Shown here: positions 24,110 through 36,339 of the stretch, one piece after another | Layout of the letters: each line of letters opens with the position of its first letter | Position numbering within the stretch: the stretch's first letter is position 1 | Source of the DNA: Inia geoffrensis | Lineage: Eukaryota; Chordata; Mammalia; Artiodactyla; Iniidae | Assembly: GCA_036417435.1 (NCBI GenBank) | Contig: CM070900.1 | Location: 170,552,815-170,616,814, forward strand | DNA length: 64,000 nucleotides | Direction of reading: 5' to 3' | The notes under the pieces: model-generated | Told to the model about the DNA's origin: nothing | The model's database searches: none | What the model saw: the letters and a program-made list of their open reading frames with translations, nothing else | Program-made: the position numbers and the translations under genes

Positions 24110-26080
24110 AGACTAAAGAGACATGTAATTAGATATTGAAACAACAACATCAATCTAGTAGAAGATATCAGCTCTTGCCAGGTGGTGGAGCTTCCTCCCT
24201 AGGTGGAGCTCTCCCAGGGCTACAGTAACATTCTGTATTCACCTTGCCCCCTCAGCTCACATGACATAACTAATGCTGGCGCATCAATATCCCTTCTGTG
24301 CTCCCTTACCCCTGCCCACACCTCTGTTATTAATTCATTTACAGTTGTTCATTTGAAATATTTGGGGTGAATTTCCTTCCCAGACAGTCCCCTCCCTAAA
24401 TGCAGGGAATCCTAAGTCCTCCATTGGAACTATTGATTTCAAGGTAGCTGGTATTTAACGATTATGAAGCAACCACCACTCCTGCAATCACCATGTAACA
24501 GCAATGAAGCTAGTCTCCAGACTAAGCTAATGACATGGTGGACACTTTGCTGTCAAATACCTCCAAGTTTTCTATGACTTTGCTTGCCTGACAGTAAAAG
24601 AATTAGAGGACGCACTCTTATCCCAGTGCTGCTTCCAAACTTCTCATGATGCAGCAAGGTGATAGAACCTACCTGTTAACCAAAACACTCATTACAAGGG
24701 CTCTGGGAAATAAAATGTTTAGTAGCGTAGCCTCTCTAGTTTTGGAATTTACACTAGAAGGAGGTAAAGATTGATTCTGAGTGCTACCTCAGTCATTTAC
24801 TATACGCACTGCAATATTTCATGGAGTTTCTATGACAATTATTTTATAGAAAGGGAAGAAATGAAGAGTGAAGAGACAACTGCAGGAGAAAAGCCCTTTG
24901 GAAGGGATAGGACCAGTGCTCAAGTAAATATTCCATGTATTATTATTACATCCAGTCATAGCTAGGAATACCATCAGATGCAAATTTAATGGGGATGGTA
25001 GCTTACATTATGGCCTCTGTATCTTCAAGTTTTCAAACAAGTCAGGACAACATGAAGTGAAAAAATAAAAGTTGGATGAAAGTTTGAATATATCTATAAA
25101 TGTTCCTCTTTGTCAATTAAGATATTTAGCTTTAAATTTGATTAAAGTTGCTCTTCTTTGCAGTCATCTTTATCTACTGCATCTTTTTCCAGTTCTCTAA
25201 ATATTTTACCATCCTATATTTCCACATGTAACCATTAAAGTGCTTCATAGAAAATAAATTGCAGATCATGTTTGTAAGTTTTAAAAGTTATTTTTTGGTT
25301 TTGTTTATATTTGTTAATTATAGAAACTTCACCTATATTGTTGGGTATGTGAGTTAAGCACATTTATTATTGTGTTAAGTATTATAATGAGGGTGTATCT
25401 GCCATTTTATTTCACGGTTCTCCTTATTATCTTTTTTAAAAAATAGTATTTATTGTCTTATTTTCTGGCTTAGATACATTGATATTTTTAAAATATAAAG
25501 TGCATTTAGCTGAAAATTTTTTAAAGATCTCTGCTACAGTGGAATAAATGGAGAGGAATTTATGTTCATCATGTAATAGTAAAACTGAAGGGAAGAAAAC
25601 AGAATAGTTCAGTGATAATAGCAGAACCCAGACACTTTCCATATTTTAATTATTTCGTACTTGTGAGTACATCTCACAAGTCCAACTCTTTGTTGCTCCC
25701 TAGTCTTAATATGACTGGCGTAATTTTCCCAATTTGCCTACATTTCAGGTGAAAAAAGAACATTTGAATCAGGCAGGGGTTACTCTATTAGCAAAGTAAG
25801 GATCTTTCTGGATAAACCTCACCTTTCAACTCAATGGTCAGACATGTTTTCCAGCTACCCACTCTCCCCCTCCCACCCAGGTAGGTTAAGTCTGCATAGG
25901 CAAGCATTTTTAGTCATCTATATTCAATAAAACGGTACTTTAAATAATCAAGAGGAGAAGCTGGGTTTTGAAAAGTTACTCTTTCAATGTCTTAATATTA
26001 TCAACGTGTGTGTGTGTTTATAAATATTCTTGTTATTTTATTTTACTTTTGTGACTAGAAAATGAATCAATTATTTACTT
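24110..26080. other. Unassigned DNA
   Basis: About 2 kb without a gene. 24170-24760 has higher GC than the flanks and could be a decayed LTR, but I see no TG...CA ends or polyadenylation pattern that proves it. Confidence 0.4.
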
Positions 26081-26089
26081 TTCTCACAA

Positions 26090-26930
26090 CTGCATTCTTG
26101 TAAATGCATTTCTTTTATGACTGATTTTCTCCAAGCTTTTCTATTTTCACGAGGATCTTGTGTGACTTAGAATATCTTTATATTATTTTCAGATTTAAAT
26201 AATTATTTTGCATGATATAAAATTGAAGATGTTTTCCAGTATTACTTTGAAAGTACTAGTCTACTGTCATCTTATATCCATTATTGCAGTTGATTAATCT
26301 TATTTCAATCTGATTCTAGTTACTTTATATGACCTATTTTTTCTTCAGAGGCTTAATGATTTTTCTCCAATTTTTTTATTATTAATTTTCACCGTAGTGT
26401 GGTTCAGTGATGTTTTATTATTACCTACTAGAAATATATTAGCTCTTACATTTTGAGGGCTAATATCTTTACTAAGTATAGGCAATTTTTAGTCATTTCT
26501 TCAATTATTTCTTCTCTGCCATTAATATTTTACAATATATTAATGTTAAATCTAAACTCCAGTCACCTAAGCTTTCTGATGCATATTGCCTCTCTTTTTC
26601 TCTCCCCTATACTTTCTAGGAGGTCTTCGGCCTATTATTCCACTTCATTCATTTATTCTCTGTGTCTACTCTGATATTAAACCACCCATTACCTTCTTTG
26701 GTAATTCTTTGACTTCACTTTTATCTTTTCTTATCCAGTACTGTCTCCTTCATCTTTTGGATGCTCTAATCCTACTTTCCAATTTTTCTAAACTCTGGGA
26801 ATACATGAAAATTTATTTGCAATACTAACTTGTCCTGGGTACATGATTCTGCTTTATTTGCTATAGGTTGTTTCATTTGTGGTGGTTCTTTTAGGCCAGT
26901 TGAGTTGCTTGGTATTTTTAACCATTAGAC
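26090..26930 (-). mobile_element. Old L1M 5' region, antisense
   Basis: The block order fits reversed L1M 5'UTR/ORF1 sequence: 'agtcatttcttcaattatttcttctctgcc' type sequence near 26492, 'ctctttttctctcccctata' near 26592, 'tgttgtttcatttgtggtgg'-like words near 26866. It is strongly diverged. The 73- and 80-codon sense frames inside it are by-products. Confidence 0.5.
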
Positions 26931-27464
26931 TCGTATTTCTCTGGGGCTATATGCTCTCTCAGTGGGTTATGTATGAGGGCCTAGAGCTCAGGTCCTGGTT
27001 AGTATAGCTGCTGACAGAGCAGAGAATATTTTTGAGGGTTTTAGTTTGGTTTAGATGCTCTTATTTTAAAGTCTGGCTCAACCACTTGCTGTTTTTCCCT
27101 CCCACCCACAAACCAAAGAATAAACTCTCTCTGTGCTCTGTGAGAGGAACTGCTCTTTCCTAAAGTTCTCTTGAGCTGCAGTATCCTAGAGGTAAGGAGA
27201 ACATGCATTTGGGCTGAGCAGTGGGCCTGTGTCTCTTATCAGCTCCCACGCCTGCCATGCTCTGTGAGTTGGCTTGGTGTGACGATTCCACTCCATCACA
27301 TACTGTTGCTGCTGCATTTCTGCTTTGCAGTAGTGATGGAGTAGAAGCACAAGGTCGAGAAAATAAAATATGTAACTAAAATATTTCTCTTAATTTCTTA
27401 TTGTTGGGAGCTTTTCCTCTTACACTTTGAGCAACGAATCATGGAGTCTCATAATGGGATCTGA

Positions 27465-27630
27465 CTTTCTTTCCTTCCTTCCTTGCTTCCTTGTTTCCTT
27501 CCTTCCCACCCACCTCTGTCTCTCTCCCACCCCCTCTTGTCCCTCCCTCTCTCTTTCTTTCTTCTTTCCTTCCTCCCTCTCTTCCTTTCTTTCTTTTTCT
27601 TTCCTTCGTTTTCTTTCTTTTTTTGGGGGG
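27465..27630. repeat. CT-rich (TTCC/TTTC)n tract
   Basis: About 165 bases of almost pure pyrimidine on the + strand with TTCC and TTTC units, ending in a 10-base G run at 27624-27633. The 69-codon frame over it is serine/leucine/phenylalanine low complexity. Confidence 0.9.
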
Positions 27631-27639
27631 GGGTAAATT

Positions 27640-28335
27640 AAGCTCTCATTATTAGTTGCTTTTTGGCGCCTATGACATCTTCAAATATTGGACTGTGGAA
27701 GAGAAAACGCAGCAATAAAAGTTTCCTACCTTTTTAAGTGGTAGAAATCTGACTACCTGATAAACTTTTTATAATATTTTTAACTACTAAATGCAAATAT
27801 AGTATGTTAATAATGTTTTAAACTCAAGGAGACTATATCTAAGTTGTTTTTTCTTTTCAGTGTATTCCAAGTGGTTTTTGTTAATGTACTGAATATATAC
27901 ATGGTCAATAAACACTAAGACACTAATATCTTCTTAAACTTGAACATCTGTTATCGTTTTCTAATTTATAGTTATTGAATAACTGAAATGAGAATGAATC
28001 AACAAATAATTGAATAAAAATATTTTCAATTGATTTTTATCATTCAGTGTGCCCACCCCAAATTCTCACACCTTGTTCTTTGTGAATAATATTTTTATTC
28101 TTCCAAGCTTCCCTGTATCATAGATAATCTACTGTCTTCCCCAGTCTAAGAAGAACCAGAAAAGTAATATAGGATCTCAGCCATCATCATAACTTTGATG
28201 ACTGCAATTACAGCTGGTGCAACCTTAATTCAGGTATCTGGTTTTTTATTTAATTGCTAAACACATCAAATTTATTCAGTCAAATCACAACCAGCTGCTC
28301 ACTAGTCCCTTACATGGCAGTCTTTTATATCATTA
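27640..28335. other. Unassigned AT-rich DNA
   Basis: No gene or named repeat recognised. Confidence 0.5.
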
Positions 28336-28339
28336 GAAG

Positions 28340-28924
28340 TTGCAACTTTCAGTCTCAATACAACAGAGAAGAACAAAGGTGACTCCATATTGGATCTATT
28401 ACTTTAGCTCTAACCTTTGTGCTCTGTTGCCTGTGCTTATTCATGCAGGCTCAGCACCTTGGTCTCTTCAATCAGTCAAAGAATATTGCCTATAGCCTGA
28501 AGGATACATAATAGCCCTTTCTCAAGGCTCTGCCTCCCAGGCTTGACCTTTAGAGCCATAAAACTTTTCATGTGTATAGAGATAAAAAGTGGCAGAACAG
28601 AAATAACATTTGTCTTGCTGGAGGTTTACAGAAACATGGTGACCAGACCTACATGGACAGCTGCAAGAACAAAGGATTATCAGATCCACTCCAGGACCTG
28701 GCCAGCAACAAGAAGTCTGCAATGACCAGCCACACCCCCTCCCCTTTTAGTGTAAAAGAAGCCTGAATTCTAACTCTGGTGAGATGCTTCTTTGGGACAC
28801 TAGTCCACCATCTTCTTGGTCTGCTGGCTTTCCAAATAAAGTCACTATTCCTTACCCCAACACCTCGTCTCTCAGTTTATTGGCCTGTCATGCGATGAGC
28901 AGCATGAGCTTGGACTCAGTAACA
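28340..28924 (+). mobile_element. ERV1-type solo LTR
   Basis: The 3' part has the layout of a class I ERV LTR: 'gatgcttctttgggacacta' at 28783-28802, the polyadenylation block 'ggctttccaaataaagtcac' at 28827-28846, 'caacacctcgtctctcag' at 28859, and the end 'agcttggactcagtaaca' at 28907-28924. The start is placed at a TG near 28341, but no flanking duplication supports it. No gag, pol or env follows. Confidence 0.65.
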
Positions 28925-29285
28925 TAACCATTCTTTTTATTATGCAACCAGAAATGAGAAAAATAAAAAATCCTATTGACTCAATAGTTGTGGCTTAAGA
29001 CAAGTTAAATATAAAAACATTTGTCTAGCTTTGAAACAAAACCCACTATCTACACACTATACACAATTTTTATTTTTGGTGGATGAGTTTTTGTAGGCAG
29101 ACATGTGAGGTCATCTAAGAGATTTAATATAAATTATATAAAGTTATGCACTTTACATTTTTATCTCACTTTAAGGTTAAAGAATATCAGATAAGTTACT
29201 AATTATTTGTTAATATCATCTATATATCATACATATATTAGAAATTTAACCATTCAATTATTAAACTCCCTTATAAAAAGTATGA
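28925..29285. other. Unassigned AT-rich DNA
   Basis: Nothing recognisable between the LTR and the L2 relic. Confidence 0.5.
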
Positions 29286-29289
29286 TGTA

Positions 29290-29461
29290 TCTCCAGTCAC
29301 ACTTGTGCTAAATGCTAGGAATCCAGGATTTAAAAACACATTATCTATCTTCCAGGTAGTAGCGGAGAAAACAAGTAAATATCAGCTACATTATAATTTA
29401 TATATATATATATGTATATAATTTATGCATATTTATGTATATATATGCATATCTATGTGTG

Positions 29462-29493
<32 letters not shown>

Positions 29494-30260
29494 CTTCAGA
29501 TATAATAAAGAAAGATAAGATTTAGAAAATACTTCCAAGAGGATGAAGAGTTTAATTTGGGGTAAATGTAAAGAAATGTCAGAAACTGTGCCATTTACAG
29601 ATGTTGAGGCATAAGAGAAAATGACTCTAGAAGAACATTAATTTATTTCATGTAGTAGGAGCTCTTGGTGAAGATATAGTTAAGGAGGGTTTAGAGATAA
29701 AGTAAATTGATGGGAGACAGAGACTTCTAGAGTGAATTGAGGAAAATCAAACTATATCAAAGAGAATCTAATTTCTTTTAGAAAAGAATGTTAACAAAAG
29801 AAAAATTATTGTGACTTAGAAACCCCAGTTTCCAGAATTTTGGAAATGATTTGAATAGTCAAGAGATCCAAGGCAAAGTCAGGAATTTGTCAAATTTCCA
29901 TTAAGAAGTGATAACTGATAAACCAGTTTGTATTTAGAAGGAGAGTAAAGAAGCAGACTGATAAATATTGATTAAATGAAAAGAAGTTCTTATTTAGATG
30001 GAAAATGAGCTAATATTTTGGCATGCTGAAATTGTTGGCTTGCTCAAGAGACATCCAAATTGAGATATATTTAAGCAATTATATGTGGTTTAGAACTCAG
30101 GAAAAACTAAAAGGAATTAAATAGAAATATATGTGTGCATTTTATCAGCTTATGGGTACTGCTGAAACAAAAATCATGTGGATGAAATCAGCCTGGGAGG
30201 ACAAAAAAATAAAAAAAGTTGAAAAGATAAGGTGACTGACGATTGAGGTCTGAAGAATAC
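29290..30260 (-). mobile_element. L2 LINE relic, antisense
   Basis: Starts with the reversed L2 3' terminus ('gtgctaaatgctaggaatcc' at 29306) and continues with the same block order as the L2 at 22900-24075: 'agacatccaaattgagatat' near 30049, 'tttatcagcttatgg' near 30141, 'tgtggatgaaatcagcctgg' near 30177. A TA-rich microsatellite (29397-29493) has expanded inside it. Confidence 0.55.
29397..29493. repeat. TA dinucleotide repeat
   Basis: About 100 bases of TATA/TATG with an uninterrupted TA run of about 24 bases at 29466-29493. Such runs are self-complementary. Confidence 0.9.
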
Positions 30261-30805
30261 TAACATTTATGATGAACGTGAGATATTGGTCTGAGATGGG
30301 CATATCTATCGTCACTCAATATCTAAACCTGATTTTTTAAAAAAAAAACCAGAAATTCATCCAGGTATACAATGAGGACAGCTAAAGATATCATGTAAAT
30401 TATGTCTGTGGTGTACAGTGAGAAGAGCTAAGAAAAATGTGTGAATATGTCTGAAGATTAAATTAAAAGTTTGAAACATTTACCTTAATGTAGGACAGAA
30501 AAGGAAAGATAAACATACAAACAATCTGTTACTAAAGTGAACATTACAAGTGAAAGAATACATTATGCCAGAGAATTGCAGGAAGTAAATACTTATTTTT
30601 AAAAAAATCTACTGAAGTATGCAATAAAAAGATGATAAAAATTATACCTCATCTTCAATATTAAGTGACATTTACTGCAAAAAGGAACAGAGAGCTATCC
30701 AGAATAGAGAAACACTAAATTGAGAAATAAATGTTAATACATACATTAAAAGCAAATTCAAAATCTAACAGAAACTCTTTTTTAAATAAAGGAAAATTTC
30801 TGTAT
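30261..30805. other. Unassigned AT-rich DNA
   Basis: May hold more of the diverged L2, but no block is clear. Confidence 0.4.
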
Positions 30806-30809
30806 AGTA

Positions 30810-31335
30810 TTATTATTTTAATAGAGTTTCTTTTTTACCATATTATGTTCACAACAAAATTGAGGGGAAGGCACAGGATTCCTAACCACCCCTACCCTCA
30901 CTCACGTATAGCTTCTCACATTATCAACATTCCCCACCAGATTTATACATTTGTTACAATTGATGACTCTACCTTGGCACATCATTATCACTCAAACTCC
31001 ATAGTTTACATTACCTTTCACTCTTGGTGCTGTACATTCTATGGGTTAGGACAAAGGTATAATGATATGTGTCCATAATTATACTATGGTACAGACTATT
31101 TTCACTACTCTAAAATCCTCTGTCCTCTACCTATTCATCCTTCCCTCCTCCCCAGGCACTGGCAATCACTGATCTTTTTACTGTCTCCATAGTTTTGCCT
31201 GTCCAGTGTGTCATATAGCTGGATCATACAGTAGATAGCCCTTTTATAATGGCTTCTTTCACTTAGTAATGTGTATGTAAGATTATTTCATGTATCCTCA
31301 TGGCTTGATAGCTCATTTCTTTTTAGTGCTGAAAG
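30810..31335 (-). mobile_element. Old L1M 3' end, antisense
   Basis: Reverse complement of the same L1M 3' region seen in sense at 33075-33895: 'tttgttacaattgatgactc' (30950), 'tccatagtttacattacctt' (30999), 'gtacattctatgggttagga' (31032), 'gatagctcatttctttttag' (31308). The 115-codon sense frame at 30731-31078 arises on the non-coding strand of this element. Confidence 0.75.
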
Positions 31336-31793
31336 GGAAAAACAGCTTTTGAAATTAAATAGTTAAGGGATTTCCTCAAACGGAATATTTTAGGAAGACA
31401 CTCTGGTTAAAATAAGGATGAGAAGGAGACCTGGGTGCCACCTTACTTCTATGTCTAGAATCTCTGAGAAGCCCATTTAAATCAATGGGCTTAAAAAGAG
31501 GGGAAAAAAGGAAGCAAAACTAAGTAATTATGTGTTAATATATTATTCAAAATTTCTGAATAACATATGCTTTAAAAATTAGAGTTGAAATTGCCTGAAA
31601 AATACTTTCTTTTATATATTTATTAATTTATTGTCAATAATTCAAACTTTTATTCCACAAATGCACATGTTTTATTGTAGTCTTCCTCACTGCTCAACAC
31701 TATTTTAGGTTCACAATCCCTGAGCATTTAAACTAATTAGAAATTTTGTTTTTAGACTCATATGTGAATGAACATTTAAGCTCTTGACAGATT

Positions 31794-31827
<34 letters not shown>

Positions 31828-33070
31828 AGACACTCTGATGAAAATATTTTCAAAATAATAAACATCTGAATGTCAAAATTTACACACATCATATTATAAA
31901 GAGAAGAAATAATTATTTCTATATATCAGTATGGCTCCAAAATTTTTCATAAAGAAGTCTATGTACTATGGTTGCTAATCTTATTCAATCTTTTCCTCCT
32001 CATCAGAATTTAAGTTCCATCATATTTACCAATGTGTGTATCTTTGTTGCTGCTGACACAGTAAACAGAGTTGAGGCAGGGATTTACAGGAATTTATTAA
32101 GCTGTTCAAGACTCTTCTTATATTTATTCATGATAGCTTGGTTTCTGCACTGTCAGGTGGATATATTATGATCTATCATTTTGGATCAGCAGTGTTTCTG
32201 GGCTCATTTTGATTTTATGTGGTCTCTACTTTGAATTGCTATAAATTAATTTTTAATTTATTTCCTTAGAAAGACTTATGTGCATTCCTATACTGGTCAA
32301 ATGCAAATCACTCAAGTATTTGCAATATTTTGACTTGAAACCATGTGCATAACAAATATAATTTAAAACTTGACAGTCAAAGACTTCGGTTCTAGCATTT
32401 ATGGAACAACTCTAAGTTATAAAATTATTAACACTAATGAATGTAAAATTTTTTGTGGTGTGTAATATTACATTCATTTATTTTTGTTTAACATCATTAC
32501 TTTTTTCAGTATCATGATGAGTTAAGTATAGGTATTTTTATTTGTCTGGTATCATCAGATAATTTTTTATTTCATATAGATAAATTAGATGGCAAGCTAA
32601 AAGTAATTCTTTATGTGCTAAAGCTTATGTTGTAATTGATATTTATGTTCACAATGTTAAAATTTTAAAGAACAATATTTTTATGCTTAGAGAAATATAG
32701 TAAACATACTCCAGTACTTTTTATAACTTTTTATGACTGAAATCATCTAATAAGTACCATTTTTTTACTTAAAAAACAAATTAGGTAATTTTATTTTAAT
32801 TGAGCTTGCATATAAATTTATATAGGTCTTTTCTTAAAAGAAAGGGGTCACCCTTTCTTATATGCTGCCAGGGCTGCCCAGTGATTTTGAGTTTATTTTG
32901 TGAATATCGTGTATTATTTGTGGGTGAGTTTAGGTCTGAGAGCCATTCCATGAACCCATTAAACCTCATGTGTTTTAAGACATTTGCATTTTTTTCCTCA
33001 GAAGATTCTTTTTAGTAAACCACTGAAATCACATTTCTGTTATATTTGATTGCATTATAAAAATATCTAA
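31336..33070. other. Unassigned AT-rich DNA
   Basis: About 1.7 kb with no gene; contains the CA repeat at 31796-31824. Longest frame 71 codons without a domain. Confidence 0.5.
31796..31824. repeat. CA dinucleotide repeat
   Basis: Uninterrupted (AC)n of about 14 units. Confidence 0.95.
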
Positions 33071-33074
33071 GGGG

Positions 33075-33895
33075 CTCCACGTCACATGTCATCAGGAAAA
33101 TGCAAATTAAGTCAACAATGAGATAACACTATACATCTATTAGAATAACCAAAAATCCCAAACACTGACAACACCAAATGCTGGTTAGAATATGGAGCAA
33201 TAGGAACTCTCGTTTATTGCTCATGGGAGTGTAAAATTGTACAGCCACTTTGGAAGACAATTCTTACAAAATAAACACACTCTTACCATGCAATCCAGCA
33301 ATAACTCCAAAAGTTAAAAACTTATATCCATACAAAAATCTGCATACAAATGTTTATAACAGCTTTATTCTTAATTATCTAAATTTGAAAGCAATGAAGA
33401 TGCTCTTCAATAGGTGAACAGATAAATAAACTGTGATATATCCACCCATTAGAATATTACTCAGCACTGAAAAAGGTACTAACCAACCACTGGAAGACAG
33501 AGGAAATTTAAATGAATATTATTAAGAAAGAAGTCATTCTGAAAAGGCTACATACTGTATGATTCCGACTATATAACATACTGGCAAAGGCAAAACATTG
33601 GAGACAGTAAAAAGTTTAGTGGTTCCCAGGGTTTGAGGGGAGAGAGAGATGAATAAGTGGAGCACAGAGGATTTTCAGAGTGGTAAAAATAGTGTTCATA
33701 ATGTTATAATGATGTATACATGTCATTAATTATACATTTGTCCAAACCCATAGAATGTACAACAACAAGAGTAAACCCTAATGTAAACTATGGACTTTGG
33801 GTGATAGAGATGTACTAATGTAGGTTCATCAACTGTAACAAATGCACCACTCTGGTGAATCTAAACCTGCTCTCAAAAATAAAGTATTAAAATTT
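33075..33895 (+). mobile_element. Old L1M 3' end, sense
   Basis: C-terminal ORF2 and 3'UTR of an L1M. 'aaatgcaaattaagtcaaca' (33098) and 'gggagtgtaaaattgtacag' (33225) come from ORF2. 'gatgtatacatgtcattaat' (33711), 'gtaaactatggactttgggt' (33783) and 'caaaaataaagtattaaaat' (33875) come from the 3'UTR end. All frames have stops. Confidence 0.8.
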
Positions 33896-33902
33896 TAAGA
33901 TT

Positions 33903-33960
33903 TTTTATATGTGTGTATATATATTTATATACACATACATACACATATGTAAGTGTGTTT
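33903..33960. repeat. TG/TA microsatellite
   Basis: Alternating TATATG/TATATAC units directly after the L1M tail, probably grown from it. Confidence 0.75.
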
Positions 33961-34987
33961 GTGTTTTGGAAAAATATTAATTTCAAAGGCAGAAAATAAA
34001 ATCCCATTCATTAGGATGCCATAATCAGTGCATAATATTACTGCAGTGAATTGAAATTAAGAACAATAATTTAATCTACTACATGTGGTGATACATTATA
34101 ATCAAAATGAAAACATCCCTTTACTAAAATGTAATTGATTAATGTCTTATAACCATGAAGATATTCATTAGGAGTATTATGACAGGTACTCAAAAGCAGT
34201 TAGCAAATGTCAACTTTAGAAATATTATTGACTCAAAACTCATAAAAGTTAATTCAAATTGAACCTTTATATCACCATCATGTTACAAATTCTTTCAACG
34301 GAAACGTTAGAATTTTATAACAATTATAAAATTTTATAGCTAAAACATGATATAAGCAGGAAAATTTTTTAAAAACTATATCTATGCTGAGAACTAGTTA
34401 CAGAGTTGTGATAATATGTGATGTTGGAATTTTTGTAGCTAATTTCTGATATTGCATGAGATCCTTGTCCATGGTAATTATATTGCACATAGTTTGTTAT
34501 ACAAGATATTTTGGATCATCAAACCCCCAGGTGTCTGCACCATATGGCATGGAAGAAATGCAATTGTGATTGCCATCTAGTGGCACATCCAAAACAAAAC
34601 AGATGCCAAAACCTCACTTCTCAAAATTACAAGAAGCAAATGGTAGGGGGAGTAAACCATATGGACTTCCTCTCACCAAGAGTGATCTAGCTACAACCAA
34701 GGAGTTCTGGGGAAAAGATACATGGATAGAGCTCTCAGGGTGTATATAATGAGTGATGATCTTTATGGCTCAAATCCAAGCCCACTAGAGAGTATGCGCT
34801 GCAGAGGCTGTACACACCAAGCAGGTTTAAACAAGCAAGCCAGCCTCTCTTCTTGCCTATACCTGTGCTTGCTCTATAAGCCAAAGATAGAGTGTTTCAG
34901 ATGAGTGGGCAAGGGGCCTGCATGGGTTAAAGCATACAGGCTCCCTTTCATTGAGCTTGATCTACCTATTGCCATTGCCTATATATA

Positions 34988-34990
<3 letters not shown>
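33961..34990. other. Unassigned DNA
   Basis: AT-rich to 34500. 34500-34930 is richer in GC and contains two roughly similar blocks ('accatatggacttcctctca' at 34657 and 'agcatacaggctccctttca' at 34931), perhaps a decayed LTR or minisatellite. No gene. Confidence 0.4.

Positions 34991-34991
<1 letters not shown>

Positions 34992-35032
<41 letters not shown>
34992..35032. repeat. TG dinucleotide repeat
   Basis: About 20 uninterrupted TG units. The VCVCVC-containing 64-codon frame across it is an artefact. Confidence 0.95.
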
Positions 35033-35035
<3 letters not shown>

Positions 35036-35690
35036 GTTTACGAACACTAAAATCTGAAGTCCTACAAAATGCCTTAAATACCAGCATGGTATGCTATACA
35101 ATTTTCTCAGAACAAAAGCAAAAATTTGTATCAAAGGAACAGTAACAATAGACTTCTAACTATAGAATTAACTTTCAATGCATATCAATAGGGAAACATT
35201 TGGCTAGATAGAGGAAGACTCAGATGAAGAGTATTTTAAAGAGTTTAAACATGTGCAATCTTTTATATAGAATGAGATAGATGCACTGAACTAAAACAAA
35301 CAATAAATTATATTGTGTCTAGAACTGCTATTACACATGGTTTTCTAGACCAAAGAGTGTAAGAATGATTAGCTTATCTCACTGTCAAACTCAGTTTTCC
35401 ATGTCTGGCATTTGTGCTTTCCATTCTTAAGAACTTGGGTCTGTAGGGTTACAAAAACTGTTCATGGAGGGGAGGGAACACTGCATAAGAGGACTGGCAA
35501 GTGATTCATTGATCTGGAATATGTGCAATACTCTGCTACTTTGGGTTCCTCATGATAGTGGATAAGCAAAGGAAAAAAAAATTACTTGCTAAAACAATCA
35601 ATCCTCATTGCCACAAAAAACTAAGGTTGCTACCACATAATGAGGGTAAGAAGGACCACTCTGGAATCCAGAGAATTTACTTAGATGTCT
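35033..35690. other. Unassigned DNA
   Basis: No gene or named repeat; lies just upstream of the promoter-like sequence at 35702. Confidence 0.5.
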
Positions 35691-35701
35691 TTTTGTGTCT
35701 C

Positions 35702-35812
35702 CCAATCAGGTAGTAACTGTCCCTGGGCACTATAAAAATCCAGACACTAGCAGGAATTAAAAAGTTCAGACACTTTGGAGATTGAAGACCTCAATCTCTC
35801 CAACAGGTAAGC
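35702..35812 (+). promoter_or_regulatory. Candidate Pol II promoter, first exon and splice donor
   Basis: CCAATC at 35702-35707 is followed by TATAAAAA at 35731-35738. A start about 25-30 bases downstream of the TATA box would give a first exon of roughly 45 bases ending CAG at 35806, directly before GTAAGC, a strong donor match. No ATG lies in that exon, so it would be non-coding. The spacing is that of a compact tissue-specific mammalian promoter, but the same motifs also occur in LTRs and by chance. Confidence 0.35.
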
Positions 35813-36039
35813 AAACTAAACTAGTCACAGCGTTGGCAGGAGGTGAGGGATATTTAGAACGGTTTGGTGGAAGAAAAATGATAGATATCTGTTATAACCT
35901 TGAGACCAGCTGGGTCAGCAGGGACTGTGCTTTTGTTTTTCTATAACCTTAAATTTTACATGGGATTGTGACTTAGAGCCACCTTGAAAGAGACTCTGTG
36001 ATCTAACCTCTTAGGAAAACTGAGTATATTTTGTACTGA

Positions 36040-36303
36040 CAAAAAATAGTGACACTAAGTTGTACTGTGGAAGCTTGTAATAATGCAGACAAACAATTGG
36101 ATCTGAGTGGTACAAACAGTATATATTATCAGCCTCTTCAGATTGCCAAGGTCCCTCCAGTAAACCCTCAGATGCCTACTGTGCTTCAGGTGATTTCACC
36201 ACTGATGAACTCTGCTTGCCCACTGGTGCTGAACCCTGCTTCTCAGGTGCAGCCAGATGACCAACCAATGCCCAGAGTCTTTGCTTCCCGAATGAAACAA
36301 TAA
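36040..36303 (+). other. Unrecognised coding-like open frame, candidate exon or pseudogene
   Basis: An open frame of 88 codons bounded by stops (TGA at 36037, TAA at 36301). It has no ATG near its start; the first in-frame ATG codes the M of a PQMP segment about 40 codons in. The peptide is unlike random AT-rich translation: rich in P, Q, S, V and L, with segments such as YYQPLQIAKVPPVNPQMP and PASQVQPDDQPMPRVF. The local GC content exceeds the flanks. A possible acceptor (ctaacctcttag, ending 36014) precedes it and a donor-like CCG/GTAAGC follows at 36330/36331. After the stop, another frame continues KEMETDFLPGKQ before closing, which would fit a single-base shift. I do not recognise the protein. 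The P/Q-rich style recalls secretory calcium-binding phosphoproteins, which also have non-coding first exons, but I claim no homology. It may be a decayed exon, a retrocopy piece or chance. Confidence 0.35.
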
Positions 36304-36339
36304 AGGAGATGGAAACTGACTTCCTGCCCGGTAAGCAGA

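Noticed and set aside
27427..27636. 69-codon serine/leucine/phenylalanine frame
   Set aside because: Translation of the CT-rich tract.
30731..31078. 115-codon sense frame
   Set aside because: It lies mostly on the antisense strand of an L1M 3' end, has no domain, and its repeat relatives do not keep it open.
34951..35145. 64-codon frame with VCVCVC
   Set aside because: Product of the TG microsatellite.
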